Assembly (NCBI RefSeq): GCF_009712225.1
Contig: NZ_WASP01000008.1
Coordinates: 62,001 to 126,000 of the forward strand
Origin: Desulfovibrio sp.
GTDB taxonomy: Bacteria > Desulfobacterota > Desulfovibrionia > Desulfovibrionales > Desulfovibrionaceae
Length of the DNA: 64,000 nucleotides
Reading direction: 5' to 3'
Shown here: one piece after another, positions 26,188 to 36,198 of the stretch
Numbering within the stretch: position 1 is the stretch's first letter
How the letters are laid out: each line of letters begins with the position of its first letter
The notes under the pieces: model-generated
Seen by the model: only the letters and a program-made list of their open reading frames with translations
Database searches by the model: none
Told to the model about the DNA's origin: nothing
Made by a program: the position numbers and the translations under genes

Positions 26188-26210
26188 GCGTAGTTAGTAC
26201 AAACTGAATG

Positions 26211-26257
26211 AAAGCCTCTGGCGGAAACATGTTGTTTCAAAGCCGGGGGCTTTTTTT
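26211..26257 (+). terminator. Rho-independent terminator after mlaA
   Basis: AAGCCTCTGGC (26212-26222) pairs with GCCGGGGGCTT (26242-26252), an 11-bp stem with two G-U pairs, followed by seven Ts. Confidence 0.88.
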
Positions 26258-26302
26258 GCACCCTCTGATTCATTTTTTGCTGCACCTCAAACACGATGTT
26301 TT

Positions 26303-26458
26303 TCGCCTGTCAGGCGATTAGGACGCCTATGCAACCGCGAAAGGTAGAGGTTATGCGACTAAGCCATTAAGTCTGGTGCAAATCCATTTTGCGGGTTTGG
26401 ACTGCCCTCGACGGCATTGCCGCCGGGCGGAAAGGCGCGGATATCATTCCTGACAGGC
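26303..26458 (+). ncRNA. Candidate structured RNA or riboswitch, family not recognised
   Basis: The 315 bp between the mlaA terminator and the OppD-like gene hold dense secondary-structure potential. A 10-bp inverted repeat (GCCTGTCAGG at 26305-26314 and CCTGACAGGC at 26449-26458) could close a ~150-nt domain. Inside are CAAATCC/GGGTTTG (26379-26385 with 26393-26399) stacked on AGTC/GACT (26370-26373 with 26400-26403); GCCC/GGGC enclosing CGGC/GCCG (26404-26428); and AACC/GGTT (26333-26336 with 26349-26352). The 5' arm can instead form a local hairpin, TCGCCT/AGGCGA (26303-26317), which would be exclusive with the closing stem. An eight-T run at 26538-26545 follows. The arms are themselves near-palindromes, which weakens the case. 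Strand is inferred from the downstream gene. Confidence 0.45.
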
Positions 26459-26537
26459 TCTACACCGCTACCGAACTCCCCTGCCTCTGGCCCCCTACCC
26501 TTCGCTTTCCATCCGGGGCAAGCCTCAACCAACAAGC

Positions 26538-26545
26538 TTTTTTTT
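26538..26545 (+). terminator. Possible weak terminator or expression platform before the OppD-like gene
   Basis: AAGC (26530s) and GGGGCAAGC upstream can pair with GCTT and TTGCCCC around an eight-T run, 28 bp before the ATG at 26573. The stem is short, so termination is doubtful unless it is regulated. Confidence 0.3.
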
Positions 26546-26572
26546 GCCCCCGCCTTCTGTTAGGCTCAAAAC

Positions 26573-27559
26573 ATGAACGAGCCCCAAGCCCCCTCCGCCC
26601 CCCTGCTGCAACTGGATAACCTGTCGGTGACCTTTACAACGACAAACGGCCCCCTGCATGCCGTGCGCAATGTGGATTTCAGCATGAACGAGGGCGAAAC
26701 GGTCTGTCTTGTGGGCGAATCCGGCTGCGGCAAAAGCCTTACGGCCAAAGCTATCATGCGTCTTGCACCAGCCAATGCTGTGCTTGGCGGACGCATACTG
26801 TTGCACGGACAAAACCTGCTGGACCTGCCGGAAAAATCCATGCACACGGTGCGCGGGCGCCAGATCGGCATGATCTTTCAGGAGCCCATGACATCCCTCA
26901 ACCCGGTGCTCAAGGTTGGCGACCAGGTGGCAGAGCCATTGCGCCTGCACGAAGGTCTGAACCGCGCGCAGGCCCGCGAGGCGGCCATAGAACTGCTGAC
27001 CGAGGTTGGCATTCCCGCGCCTCAAAGCAGGTACGATGATTACCCCCACCAGCTCTCGGGTGGCATGCGCCAGCGCGTCATGATTGCCATGGCCCTGTCG
27101 TGCAGACCGGGGCTGCTGCTGGCCGACGAGCCAACCACCGCTCTGGACGCCACAATTCAGGGGCAGATTCTGCGCCTGCTTGCCGCCCGCTGCCACGAAC
27201 GCCGCATGGCCGTGCTGCTGATCACCCACGATCTGGGCGTTGCGGCCCAAATGGCCGACACCGTGGGCGTCATGTACGCGGGCAGGCTGGTTGAGAGCGC
27301 CCCGGCGCAAGATCTGTTTGCCGATGCGCGCCACCCCTACACTCAAGGGTTGCTGCACGCCGCACCCAGCGCCCGCTCACGCGGTCTCGAGCGCCTGCCC
27401 ACCATACCGGGTACGGTTCCCTCGCTGCAAAACATGCCTGCGGGCTGTCCCTTTCACCCCCGCTGCACGGCGGCCATGCCCCGCTGCAAGACAGAAATGC
27501 CGCCCACCATTGCCCAGGGCGCGCACCGCACAGCCTGCTGGCTGGTAAACCCTGCCTGA
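26573..27559 (+). CDS. OppD/DppD-type ABC transporter ATPase, without its transporter partners
   Basis: This 328-residue ATPase has Walker A 'GESGCGKS' at residues 48-55, '[16 protein letters not shown]' (Q-loop typical of the peptide/nickel family), signature '[15 protein letters not shown]' and Walker B '[11 protein letters not shown]'. The C-terminal peptide-transporter extension has '[14 protein letters not shown]', whose cysteines bind an Fe-S cluster in some relatives. It would energise import of peptides, nickel or similar solutes. No permease, binding protein or second ATPase gene is adjacent: upstream is a structured RNA candidate and downstream a chemoreceptor. It must work with subunits encoded elsewhere or be a remnant. 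Confidence 0.85.
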   Translation: MNEPQAPSAPLLQLDNLSVTFTTTNGPLHAVRNVDFSMNEGETVCLVGESGCGKSLTAKAIMRLAPANAVLGGRILLHGQNLLDLPEKSMHTVRGRQIGMIFQEPMTSLNPVLKVGDQVAEPLRLHEGLNRAQAREAAIELLTEVGIPAPQSRYDDYPHQLSGGMRQRVMIAMALSCRPGLLLADEPTTALDATIQGQILRLLAARCHERRMAVLLITHDLGVAAQMADTVGVMYAGRLVESAPAQDLFADARHPYTQGLLHAAPSARSRGLERLPTIPGTVPSLQNMPAGCPFHPRCTAAMPRCKTEMPPTIAQGAHRTACWLVNPA

Positions 27560-27949
27560 GATGACAACGGGCCTGGCCCTTTGTCGCCGCCTGTGCACTT
27601 TGAGCCTCGAGCATCAAGAAACACAATCATCACGCTTAGCCAATAGCCAGGTCCCCCTTGCGCAGACATATTGCCTCTGCTATAAACCTTTTCTTCAAAA
27701 CTCCGTAAGTTCAGATAGTAGATTGCCGGGTTTTCGCCTGTTCGATGGCCCGCATTCCTCCGCCGCAAAAGCGCATCGCCCCCCCATAATTGCGATACGC
27801 AGGCACTGTCCTTGTATTTGCGGCGCATTCTCTCTCCGCCAGACTGTCAGTTGAAGGCCGCCCCCCTTTGCGGCCCATGTTTGCTGCCAACGTAACTCTG
27901 ACCTGCCACAGGCAGGCCGGTGTTCAGCTGTATGTGGAGGAAGCCTTAC
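27560..27949. other. 390-bp intergenic region before a chemoreceptor gene
   Basis: No gene or strong hairpin was found. The final 20 bp hold the GGAGGA ribosome site of the chemoreceptor gene. A promoter must lie here, but no convincing -35/-10, sigma-28 or sigma-54 site was seen. Confidence 0.4.
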
Positions 27950-29707
27950 ATGAAACTTGGCGCAAAACTTGTGCTCTCCTTCGGCTGTCTGATTGCGGTA
28001 ATTCTGGTCTCTTCTGCCATTACCATTCGCAACGTGGGTGAAATGAACGGCAAAGTGCGCGAAATTGACGAAGCGTGGCTGCCCTCTGTCATTGCCATTC
28101 AGTCCATGAATGTGCAGCTAAATTCCCTGCGCGCTGACCTTGCGTCAATTATGTCGCAAAACTATGCGGAAGAAATCCACAAGTACGAAAAGAATCTTCA
28201 GGATTCCATAAATTCCATCCAGCGCGACCATACTGCCTACATGCAGCTGCGCAGCACCACCCCCGGCATGGAAACAGAAGAAGGCAAGGCGCTGATGACG
28301 CGCATTGCCGACCTTTCCGAACAGGAAAGCAAGGCGCGCGACGGCATCATCAAGGGAGTACTGGACGGGAGGCGCGGGGTGGCCAATGTGGCCTATGACA
28401 AAAAATATCGCCCTGTATTCCAGCAGCTTGGCGACACGTACGGCGAAGTGGTTCACATAAATGTTACCGGCAGCAAGGCGGCGGCCCAAAGTGCAGCAGA
28501 CGCGGGGCAAAAAACCAGCAACATGTCCATTGCCATAACACTGGCGGCAGTGCTCATCAGCATCTGCATTACATGGATACTCACCCGTTCGGTTGGTCGC
28601 CAGCTGGGTAAAGATCCTGGCGAACTGGCGGTCATTGCCCGCCGTGTTGCCAACGGCGATTATGATATAGACGACGGCGGCCCCAAAACCGGCGTCTACG
28701 CCGACATGGTTTCCATGGCGCAAACACTCAAGGAGAACATGGCCCGGGCAAGGCAGGAATCGGAAAACGCCCGCAACAGTGCGCAGCAGATAGAGCAGGC
28801 GCTACGGCAGGCAGAGGAAGCAAGCACAGAAGCCCAAAGCAAAACCACGGCCATGCGCGCGGCAGCAGCCAGTCTTCAGGATGTGGCGCACGTGGTAAAT
28901 GTGGCCACCACCCAGCTCGCGACGCAGATCGAGCAGTCCGACAAAGGCTCGCGGCAAACTACCGGCAGGCTCACAGAAGCGGCCACTGCCATGCAGCAGA
29001 TGAACGTGACCGTGCAGGAAGTGGCCCGCAATGCTTCTGTTGCCTCGCAAGCCTCCACCGAAACACGCATCAAGGCCGAAAACGGCTCGGAAATCGTCAA
29101 GCGATCCCTGCACAGCATCGACGAGGTGCACAAGGTTTCCATGGAGCTTAAAGACGACATGGCGCAACTGAACGAGCACACGCAGAATATCAACCGCATC
29201 ATGGGCGTCATTTCAGACATAGCCGACCAGACCAACCTGTTGGCCCTCAACGCGGCCATAGAAGCGGCCCGCGCGGGCGATGCCGGGCGCGGCTTTGCCG
29301 TGGTGGCCGACGAAGTGCGCAAACTGGCGGAAAAAACCGTGGCATCCACCCGCGATGTGGCAAATGCCATTGAGGCCATCCAGTCCAGCGCCACACAGAG
29401 TATCAATTCTGTGGACAAGGCCGCCAGACAGATAGAAGAAGCGAACGATTACGCCAACCAGTCTGGCGTGGCGCTTGCCGATATTGTGGCCACCATCGAG
29501 AGCACGGCGGATCAGGTAAACGCCATTGCCGCTGCCAGCGAACAGCAGTCTGCCGCCAGCGACGAGGTAAATGGAGCCATCAGCGAAATCAACGAGATGT
29601 CACAGCAAACCACGCAGGCCATGGGGCAGGCGGCAGAGGCCGTTGCCAACCTTGCGGCCCAGGCCCGTAACCTCATGGAACTGGTGGAGGCCATGAACCG
29701 CGACTGA
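27950..29707 (+). CDS. Methyl-accepting chemotaxis protein (4-helix-bundle sensor)
   Basis: The start at 27950 has GGAGGA 8 bp upstream; an upstream frame to 27920 is not used. The ~585-residue receptor has TM1 (residues ~5-25), a periplasmic four-helix-bundle sensor to ~185, TM2 (~188-210), a HAMP segment beginning '[20 protein letters not shown]', and a long coiled-coil signalling domain. The hairpin tip, '[20 protein letters not shown]', contacts CheA and CheW. It reports a periplasmic ligand to the chemotaxis kinase. No C-terminal CheR/CheB-binding pentapeptide is evident. Its signalling half is almost identical to that of the next gene. A strong terminator follows. Confidence 0.93.
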   Translation: MKLGAKLVLSFGCLIAVILVSSAITIRNVGEMNGKVREIDEAWLPSVIAIQSMNVQLNSLRADLASIMSQNYAEEIHKYEKNLQDSINSIQRDHTAYMQLRSTTPGMETEEGKALMTRIADLSEQESKARDGIIKGVLDGRRGVANVAYDKKYRPVFQQLGDTYGEVVHINVTGSKAAAQSAADAGQKTSNMSIAITLAAVLISICITWILTRSVGRQLGKDPGELAVIARRVANGDYDIDDGGPKTGVYADMVSMAQTLKENMARARQESENARNSAQQIEQALRQAEEASTEAQSKTTAMRAAAASLQDVAHVVNVATTQLATQIEQSDKGSRQTTGRLTEAATAMQQMNVTVQEVARNASVASQASTETRIKAENGSEIVKRSLHSIDEVHKVSMELKDDMAQLNEHTQNINRIMGVISDIADQTNLLALNAAIEAARAGDAGRGFAVVADEVRKLAEKTVASTRDVANAIEAIQSSATQSINSVDKAARQIEEANDYANQSGVALADIVATIESTADQVNAIAAASEQQSAASDEVNGAISEINEMSQQTTQAMGQAAEAVANLAAQARNLMELVEAMNRD

Positions 29708-29751
29708 TCCTGAGGCCCTGCCAGCAAAGCCAGATACCCGCATCAACTGAC

Positions 29752-29782
29752 AAAGCGGTGGTTTTTAAACCACCGCTTTTTT
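29752..29782 (+). terminator. Rho-independent terminator after the first chemoreceptor gene
   Basis: A perfect 13-bp stem (29752-29764 with 29767-29779) ends in a six-T run (29777-29782). Confidence 0.93.
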
Positions 29783-29887
29783 GCGTTGCATGCCTTGCAA
29801 TCTCTATAAAAACCATTAGCACGCTAATTGCATAGTATATACAGTCATCGCAGGTGCGTGGCGCACAAATTCAGGAGGTGATAGCCT

Positions 29888-31645
29888 ATGCGACTAATTG
29901 TAAAACTTGGCTTATCTTTCTTTCTTATTACACTTGTAATACTTGCCATGAGTGGAATATCAATTAAAAATATTTCATCAATGAATAAAAAATTTACTGA
30001 AATAGACACATCTCTTCTTCCATCACTCATTGAATTACAGGAAATGCAGCTGAAATTCTGGATAATCCGTTCAGACGTATTGGCTCTTATTTCACAAACT
30101 GCCTCCTCAGAGATAGAACGCTACACCACCAACATCACCAGCACTCTGGATTCCATCAGGGAAAACCACGACAGGTATTTTGAAATAGTTGGCGAATCTG
30201 AAGACGAAAGCCATACTAAAGCCAAAGATCTCATTGAAAAAATAGACGCAATTTCACGCAAACTGAATACAGTTCGCAAGGAAATTCTTGCATTTGTTCA
30301 GTGTGAAGAACGTGGTGAAGCAATAAGTATTTTTGAAAAAAAATACACCCCGCTTTTCAGCAGCCTTGCTCCTCTCTATGCAGAACTTATGGAACTTACA
30401 AAATCTGAAAGTAGAAAGGCTACTGCAGAGGCAGTTACTACCGGAGAAAATGCCGTCACAGGTGCATTTATTCTCAGTGCTGCCGCAGTGCTGTTCAGTA
30501 TCATTGTTTCGCTGGTGCTTTCGCGCTCCATCAAGCGGCAGCTTGGCAAGGATCCCGGCGAGCTTCAGGCGGTGGCAAGCCGTGTTGCCGCTGGCGACTA
30601 CGACATTAATGACGCAAAGAACGACAGCATGGGCGTATATGCATCCATTGTTGCCATGGTACAGGCCCTTAAAACCCACATAGAAAGCGCCCAGCGCGAA
30701 TCGCAGATAGCCAGGGAGCAATCGGCCAAGGCCAACGAAGCGCTGCGCCAGACTGAAGAGGCCAACTTGCAGGCTCAAAGCAAAACCGAGGCGCTTCGCA
30801 CTGCCGCCGCCAGACTTCAGGAAGTGGCCCAGGTGGTAAGCGCCGCCACCACGCGCCTGGCCGCCCAGATCGAGCAGTCTGACAAGGGCGCGCACGAAAC
30901 CTCGGCCAGACTGAGCGAGGCCGCTTCTGCCATGCAGCAGATGAATGCCACGGTGCAGGAAGTGGCCCGCAACGCATCCGTCGCTTCGCAGGCCTCCAGC
31001 GAAACACGCGACAAAGCCGAAAATGGCTCGGAAATCGTCAAGCGTTCCCTGCACAGCATTGATCTGGTGCATCAGACTTCCATGACGCTGCGGGACGACA
31101 TGTCGCAGCTGCATAACCACACGCAGAACATCAACCGCATCATGGGCGTCATTTCAGACATTGCCGACCAGACCAACCTGCTGGCCCTCAACGCGGCCAT
31201 CGAGGCCGCACGCGCGGGCGACGCCGGGCGCGGTTTTGCCGTGGTGGCCGACGAGGTGCGCAAGCTGGCGGAAAAAACCATGGCCTCGACCCACGATGTG
31301 GCCAGCGCCATTGAAGCCATACAATCCAGCGCCACTCAGAGTATGGACTCTGTGGACAAGGCCGCCAAGCAGATTGAAGAGGCCAACACCTATGCCAACC
31401 AATCTGGTGTGGCTCTGGCCGATGTTGTCTCCACGGTCGAGGGCACTGCCGACCAGGTCAATGCCATTGCCGCAGCCAGCGAAGAGCAGTCGGCAGCGAG
31501 CGAAGAGGTAAACCGCGCCATAACCCAGATCAGCGAGATGTCGCACCAGACATCGGCTGCCATGCGCGAGGCCGCAGACGCGGTGGCGGAACTGGCCGGG
31601 CAGACAAAAAACCTTATGGATCTGATGTCCAGCATGCAGCAATAA
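29888..31645 (+). CDS. Methyl-accepting chemotaxis protein (AT-rich sensor half)
   Basis: This 585-residue receptor is preceded by AGGAGGTGA. TM1 covers residues ~7-27, the periplasmic four-helix-type sensor runs to ~195, and TM2 is near '[20 protein letters not shown]'. HAMP begins '[14 protein letters not shown]', and the signalling domain has the same hairpin tip as its neighbour. From 29888 to about 30480 the DNA is markedly AT-rich, with TTT, AAA and ATA codons, while the rest is GC-rich and nearly the same as the upstream receptor. This suggests a foreign or fast-evolving sensor domain joined to, or converted with, the local signalling module. The ligand is unknown. Confidence 0.92.
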   Translation: MRLIVKLGLSFFLITLVILAMSGISIKNISSMNKKFTEIDTSLLPSLIELQEMQLKFWIIRSDVLALISQTASSEIERYTTNITSTLDSIRENHDRYFEIVGESEDESHTKAKDLIEKIDAISRKLNTVRKEILAFVQCEERGEAISIFEKKYTPLFSSLAPLYAELMELTKSESRKATAEAVTTGENAVTGAFILSAAAVLFSIIVSLVLSRSIKRQLGKDPGELQAVASRVAAGDYDINDAKNDSMGVYASIVAMVQALKTHIESAQRESQIAREQSAKANEALRQTEEANLQAQSKTEALRTAAARLQEVAQVVSAATTRLAAQIEQSDKGAHETSARLSEAASAMQQMNATVQEVARNASVASQASSETRDKAENGSEIVKRSLHSIDLVHQTSMTLRDDMSQLHNHTQNINRIMGVISDIADQTNLLALNAAIEAARAGDAGRGFAVVADEVRKLAEKTMASTHDVASAIEAIQSSATQSMDSVDKAAKQIEEANTYANQSGVALADVVSTVEGTADQVNAIAAASEEQSAASEEVNRAITQISEMSHQTSAAMREAADAVAELAGQTKNLMDLMSSMQQ

Positions 31646-31651
31646 TACACA

Positions 31652-31702
31652 AGGGGGCCGTTGCAGCCCGAGCAGTGCGTGTCTCGTCTGTAACGGCCCC
31701 CT
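31652..31702 (+). terminator. Long-stem hairpin after the second chemoreceptor gene
   Basis: A 12-bp stem (31652-31663 with 31691-31702) encloses a 27-base loop. There is no T-run, so it may act as a 3' stabiliser or a weak terminator between convergent genes. Confidence 0.5.
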
Positions 31703-31772
31703 GCATCTGGCAACACCAATAATCTCGGCCAACGACCAATATCAGCAGGAACTGTTCTTTTGCCCCAGGGCG

Positions 31773-32741
31773 CTAGGCAGCGCAACGCGCCTGCGCTTCC
31801 TCCGATTCTGCGGCAGTGTTTTTTGCCGAATACTGCCTTTTGACGATATACACGCCCGCCATGACAACCACGATGCCGAGAATTTCCAGCGTTGAAAGCT
31901 GCTCTGAAAACACGACCCATGAATACACCGCCGCAATGGCTGGCTGGGTCAGACAGATGACAGAAGACAGGTTTACGCTGAGCTTGCCCTGACAGTGCGT
32001 GAGCAGATTATGCCCCACCACCTGCACGCACAGCGTAAGCGCAAGTATGGGCCATATGTCGTCCCAGCTCTGCGGAACCTGCAAGCCCTCCACCGCCAGA
32101 GAAGCCACAAACAGCCCCACCAGCCCGCCAAAAGCGCTCACAAACATGATTACGCTGCTCTTAATGCTGTCGCGCAGGCGGTAGGCAATGAGCAGAAAAC
32201 CCGCATAAAAAAATGCCGCCGCCAGAGCCAGAAAATCGCCAAAATAGTTGGCAGGCACCGGGCTGGCCTTGCCGCCCACCAGCAGCAGCACGCCAGCAAG
32301 AGTTACGGCCGCACCGGGCAAAAACAGCCTTGGCAGCCGCTCGTGAAACAGAAAATACGAAACGGGTATTACCGTAAAAGGCGTGAGATTGGTAAGCAGA
32401 TTGGCATTGGCAACGGTGGTATAGCCAAACGAGGTATTCCACAGCGCCACATCGCCCGCCAGAAACAGACCCGCCACAAAAAGCAGGGCCACCTGACTAC
32501 GGGTAAGCCGGTGCAACCGGCCATAGGCCAGCGGCCAGAGCAACGGAATGGAAAACAGCATGCGGTAAAAACCCGTGTTGATCGGCGACAGCCCGCTTTG
32601 CCGCACAAATATGCCCCCGGTCGCCAAAAAGGCCACTGCCAGCAGGGCCAGAAGCACGAACCTTGTGGCATTGTTTCTCTGCCGCGTGCCGCCCTGCGCT
32701 TCTGTGTTGTCCTGCGCCGCTGTTTCGCCCTTTGTGCCCAT
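31773..32741 (-). CDS. EamA/DMT-superfamily transporter
   Basis: This 322-residue protein has about ten hydrophobic helices arranged as two five-helix EamA repeats. The first contains 'INTGFYRMLFSIPLLWPLAYG' and 'LFLAGDVALWNTSFGYTTVA' and the second 'QVVGHNLLTHCQGKLSVNLS' and 'VYSWVVFSEQLSTLEILGI'. Such carriers usually export amino acids or other metabolites. It is transcribed away from a MocR-type regulator 110 bp upstream, an arrangement in which the regulator normally controls the carrier. The N-terminal ~28 residues are a charged, non-conserved tail, and the C-terminus is also cytoplasmic. Confidence 0.87.
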   Translation of the reverse strand: MGTKGETAAQDNTEAQGGTRQRNNATRFVLLALLAVAFLATGGIFVRQSGLSPINTGFYRMLFSIPLLWPLAYGRLHRLTRSQVALLFVAGLFLAGDVALWNTSFGYTTVANANLLTNLTPFTVIPVSYFLFHERLPRLFLPGAAVTLAGVLLLVGGKASPVPANYFGDFLALAAAFFYAGFLLIAYRLRDSIKSSVIMFVSAFGGLVGLFVASLAVEGLQVPQSWDDIWPILALTLCVQVVGHNLLTHCQGKLSVNLSSVICLTQPAIAAVYSWVVFSEQLSTLEILGIVVVMAGVYIVKRQYSAKNTAAESEEAQARCAA

Positions 32742-32787
32742 AACTGCCTACCTGCCTTGAGTTGTCATTGCTGCCCCCTTTGATATA

Positions 32788-32839
32788 GTGCCATTGGCCC
32801 TATCAAAAGCGCCACCTTGCATATAATTTATGGTGCCAC
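32788..32839. promoter_or_regulatory. Three direct repeats, candidate MocR operator
   Basis: GTGCCAT (32788-32794), GCGCCAC (32809-32815) and GTGCCAC (32833-32839) lie in direct orientation, 21 and 24 bp apart, about two helical turns. They fill the divergent promoter region between the EamA transporter and the MocR-type regulator. A TATAAT hexamer (32822-32827) sits between the second and third. Direct repeats spaced by about two turns are common for MocR proteins. Confidence 0.45.
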
Positions 32840-32850
32840 CCGGAGAGCGC

Positions 32851-34308
32851 ATGATCAGCATCAACAAGGCTAGCTCTGGCCCCCTGTATCTGCAGATATA
32901 CAACCAGCTGCGACAGGACATAGCCAGCGGCGCACTGACAGAGGGCGCCGTGCTCACCGGCAGCAGAATGCTGGCAACCATGCTGGGCGTAAGCCGCAAT
33001 ACGGTGGATAACGCCTACGGGCAGTTGATGGCAGAGGGCTACATTACCCCGCGCAGGGGTGTCGGTTTTGAAGTGCTGCACGTGCCCTGCCTGGGGAGGG
33101 CAACGCCTTGCACAAAAAAAGCAGGCACAACATGTGCGCAACATCCGCAGCCCGACCATCCAGAATCCCGGTCAGCCCATACCCAGCAGCCCCAACCAGA
33201 CAGTATTGTCTACGACCTTACCAACAGCAGCCACACGGTTGACCTGTTTCCCAAGGGGCTGTGGAAAAAGTACACGCTCGAATGCCTTGAAATGCTGGAA
33301 CGCGAAGAAAAAATTTCTGCTCTCCAGGCCATGCAGGGCGAGCCATACCTGCGCAGACATCTGCTGGCCTACCTCAAGCGCATCCGGGGGGTGCACTGCA
33401 CCGAAGACCAGATCATCATCACCTGCGGGCTTCAGCAATCGCTGGAATATATTTGCAAAATGGCCGCCCGCCACGGGCAGACAATCCTGATGGAAGACCC
33501 CGGCTACAACAAGGCCGCCGCCGTTTTTCGCAGCAACCATATAACAGTGCAGACAGTACCGGTGGACGAAAACGGCCTTACAGTATCGAGCCTGCCCGCA
33601 CAAAGCGGGGCGTTTGCCCTTTACGCCACGCCCTCGCACCAGTTTCCCACTGGCGTAACCCTGCCCATCGGGCGCAGGCACGCCCTGCTAGCCTGGGCCC
33701 AGCGCAACAGTGTCTATATTCTCGAAGACGACTTTGACAGCGAACTGCGCTACTATTCCAAGCCCATCCCCTCGCTGCAATCCATTGATACTACGAACAG
33801 GGTCATCTACCTTGGCACTTTTTCCAAGGGCATATCACCCTCCATCCGCATGGGCTACATGATTCTGCCGCCGCAACTGGCAACGGTATTTCGCGAAATG
33901 TTCGCGGAATACAACAGCACCGTACCCGTGCTCAACCAGTACATCATTGGTCGCCTGCTCGAAACCGGACAGTACGACAGGCATATTCGCCGTCTCGGAC
34001 TTGTATTCAAAAACCGGCTGGCCCTGTTTATCAAGGAGCTTACGGGCCTTGGGGCTGGCGTACGCATAACAGGCAACGGCACAGGCCAGTATTTTCTGTT
34101 GCGCTTTCCCGAAGGCACAGACCAGCAAAAACTGATCGCGCAGGCGCTGGCCCACGGGGTGCGTGTGTACCCCACCATGCAGTTCTGGCAGGAAAAAGCC
34201 GAATGTCCGCCGCACACGCTGTTTCTGGGGTTTGGGAAAATCCGGCTTGAGGATATTCCCGATTGCGTGGCGAGGCTCAAGGCAGCCTGGGCCGGGTGGC
34301 TGCAATAA
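32851..34308 (+). CDS. MocR/GntR-family regulator with aminotransferase-like domain
   Basis: The start at 32851 has GGAG 7 bp upstream; the ATG at 32830 lies inside the repeat region. The ~485-residue protein has an N-terminal winged helix ('YLQIYNQLRQDIASGALTEG', 'MLGVSRNTVDNAYGQLMAEG'), a linker of ~50 residues, and a fold-type I aminotransferase domain. The latter contains 'ITCGLQQSLEYI', 'LEDDFDSELRY' and the PLP lysine in 'YLGTFSKGISPSIRMGYM'. It should sense PLP and/or an amino compound and control the divergent EamA transporter. A role as a PdxR-type vitamin B6 regulator is possible, but pdxST is 10 kb away. Confidence 0.88.
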   Translation: MISINKASSGPLYLQIYNQLRQDIASGALTEGAVLTGSRMLATMLGVSRNTVDNAYGQLMAEGYITPRRGVGFEVLHVPCLGRATPCTKKAGTTCAQHPQPDHPESRSAHTQQPQPDSIVYDLTNSSHTVDLFPKGLWKKYTLECLEMLEREEKISALQAMQGEPYLRRHLLAYLKRIRGVHCTEDQIIITCGLQQSLEYICKMAARHGQTILMEDPGYNKAAAVFRSNHITVQTVPVDENGLTVSSLPAQSGAFALYATPSHQFPTGVTLPIGRRHALLAWAQRNSVYILEDDFDSELRYYSKPIPSLQSIDTTNRVIYLGTFSKGISPSIRMGYMILPPQLATVFREMFAEYNSTVPVLNQYIIGRLLETGQYDRHIRRLGLVFKNRLALFIKELTGLGAGVRITGNGTGQYFLLRFPEGTDQQKLIAQALAHGVRVYPTMQFWQEKAECPPHTLFLGFGKIRLEDIPDCVARLKAAWAGWLQ

Positions 34309-34315
34309 AAGATCA

Positions 34316-34349
34316 GGGCTGTTGCGCCAGCCAGGCAGCGCAACAGCCC
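34316..34349. terminator. Perfect hairpin between convergent genes
   Basis: GGGCTGTTGCGC (34316-34327) pairs fully with 34338-34349 across a 10-base loop, 8 bp after the MocR stop. No T-run flanks it, but it separates convergent transcripts. Confidence 0.55.
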
Positions 34350-34398
34350 CAAGGGTATGCATATGGGGTCAGCTGTTTGAGCTGGCCCGCTGCGGAAG

Positions 34399-36198
34399 CT
34401 AGTTTTTCATGTCCACAATCAGTTCGGCCAGACCTCTGGCCTGCTGGGCCAGCTCGGCCACGGCCTTTTGAGCCTGATCCATGGCATCCGCCGTCTGGCG
34501 GGCTACCTGGGTTACGTTGTCGATGGAATGGTTGATTTCTTCGCTGGCAGCAGACTGCTGGCCGCTGGCCTCAGCAATGGCATTGACCTGACTGGCCGTG
34601 GATTCGACAGTGGCAACAATCTCTTCCAGCGCCTTGCCCGACTGGTTGGCAAAATCTGTGGCCAGCTGTACCTGCCCCACGGCGTTATCCATATCTGCCA
34701 CGCTTTTTGCCGTGCTCGCCTGAATGGCGGCAATGGCATTGCCCACATCCTGCGTGGATGCCAGTGTTTTTTCCGCCAGCTTGCGCACCTCATCTGCCAC
34801 CACAGCAAAGCCACGCCCGGCATCGCCTGCCCGCGCAGCCTCGATGGCCGCGTTGAGAGCCAGCAGGTTGGTCTGGTCGGCAATGTCTGAAATGACATTC
34901 ATGATGCGCGTGATAGCCTGAGAGTGGTTGTTGAGCTCGGCCATGCCATCCTTGAGCCGTAGCGATACTTCGTGCACGCCGCCGATACTCTGCACGGCCT
35001 TTTCCACTATTTCAGCCCCGGCCAGCGCCCGTTCGCGCGTACGGCCTGCGGCATCTGACGCGCTGGAAGCACTGAAGGCCACCTCCTGCACGCTGGCGTT
35101 CATCTGGTTCATGGCCGTGGCCGCGTCTGTGAGCAGCTGGGCCGAGTGCTCTGCCCCCCGGTCAGACTGCTCTATCTGGGCGGAAAGCTGGGTGGAAGCA
35201 GTGCTAACTGCCTGCGCCACCAGCTCAAGCCTTTGGGCGGCCTGAATCATGGCTGCTGTTTTATCCTTGGCCTTGCGCTCTGCTTCAAGCGCCTCTGCCT
35301 GCGCAAGCTGGGCCTCGCTGGCGGCCTTGCCAGCCAGACGGCTCTGTTCCTCGGCCTGAGCGATAAAGTCCCTGAGTTTGACCACCATGGCCTTCAGAGC
35401 CTGCTGCAGGGTGGCTACCTCGTCGCGGCCAGTAGCTTCAAATTCCTCATCCAGGTTGCCCTGCGCCACGGCGCGGGCGTGATGGGTTATGCCAGCAAGG
35501 GGCCGGGTTATGGAAACGACCATCACGTATGAGAGCGGGCAGATGCCCAGCAGCAGTACCGCCAGAAAAATACCGCCGTACAGGGCTACCCTGCCATGCA
35601 GCAAGGCGCGCATGGTACTGCTCAGGTGGTTTTCTGCCTTGTCCACATTGTCGATGTACACGCCGGTACCGATCCAGAAGGGCGTGCCCCCGATCTGCTC
35701 CGCGTAGCCCAGCTTGAACACGTCGCCAGCGCCCGGTTTGGGAAATACAAAGCCCACAAAGCCGCCGCCTGACCGCGCGGCACTGTGCAGTTCGCTCACA
35801 TAATGCACGCCCTTGCTGTCGGTAGTATTGCCGAGATCCTTGCCCACCAGCTGCTTTTGCGTGGGGTGCGCCGCATTCACCGTGCCCTTGTACACATAAA
35901 AATAGCCGGAATTGTCGCTTTCAAAGCGCACCTTGTCCACATACTGCGTGATGGTGCGCAACTGGTCCTCTTCTGCCTGCCCGGTCACAAGGGCCGACAG
36001 ACCAAGAGCCTGCGAATGGGTTATGTCCTTGATGCGCTCTTTCTGGGCATCAAGCAGCATTTCCTTGGCAAGAGCCGTGCCGTCGCCAATGATACCATCG
36101 GTCATACGTACAGAAATCGCCGCAGTAGAAACAATCATGGCGATCATGATAATGACAAAAACTACAATCCGCTGGCTGATGCTGAAATTTCTGAGCAC
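34399..36198 (-). CDS. Methyl-accepting chemotaxis protein with single Cache sensor
   Basis: A GTG at 36198 is preceded by AGGAGATT at good spacing. The 599-residue receptor has TM1 (residues ~8-30), then an sCache_2-type sensor recognised by '[20 protein letters not shown]', '[18 protein letters not shown]' and '[20 protein letters not shown]'. TM2 is near residue 200, followed by HAMP and a signalling domain with the hairpin tip '[20 protein letters not shown]'. sCache_2 domains often bind small organic acids. Unlike the two receptors on the other side of the MocR gene, its sensor is of a different class, though the signalling half is related. Confidence 0.92.
   Translation of the reverse strand: MLRNFSISQRIVVFVIIMIAMIVSTAAISVRMTDGIIGDGTALAKEMLLDAQKERIKDITHSQALGLSALVTGQAEEDQLRTITQYVDKVRFESDNSGYFYVYKGTVNAAHPTQKQLVGKDLGNTTDSKGVHYVSELHSAARSGGGFVGFVFPKPGAGDVFKLGYAEQIGGTPFWIGTGVYIDNVDKAENHLSSTMRALLHGRVALYGGIFLAVLLLGICPLSYVMVVSITRPLAGITHHARAVAQGNLDEEFEATGRDEVATLQQALKAMVVKLRDFIAQAEEQSRLAGKAASEAQLAQAEALEAERKAKDKTAAMIQAAQRLELVAQAVSTASTQLSAQIEQSDRGAEHSAQLLTDAATAMNQMNASVQEVAFSASSASDAAGRTRERALAGAEIVEKAVQSIGGVHEVSLRLKDGMAELNNHSQAITRIMNVISDIADQTNLLALNAAIEAARAGDAGRGFAVVADEVRKLAEKTLASTQDVGNAIAAIQASTAKSVADMDNAVGQVQLATDFANQSGKALEEIVATVESTASQVNAIAEASGQQSAASEEINHSIDNVTQVARQTADAMDQAQKAVAELAQQARGLAELIVDMKN

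Noticed and set aside
26315-26400. c-di-GMP-I or cobalamin riboswitch in the leader of the OppD-like gene
   Set aside because: Some short strings (GCGAAAGG, GCGACTAAGCC) recall c-di-GMP-I, but the tetraloop-receptor order and conserved core are not there; no B12 box was found.
32742-32850. MocR protein as PdxR regulator of pdxST
   Set aside because: pdxST is 10 kb away and its promoter lacks the GYGCCAY repeats; the divergent EamA gene is the simpler target.
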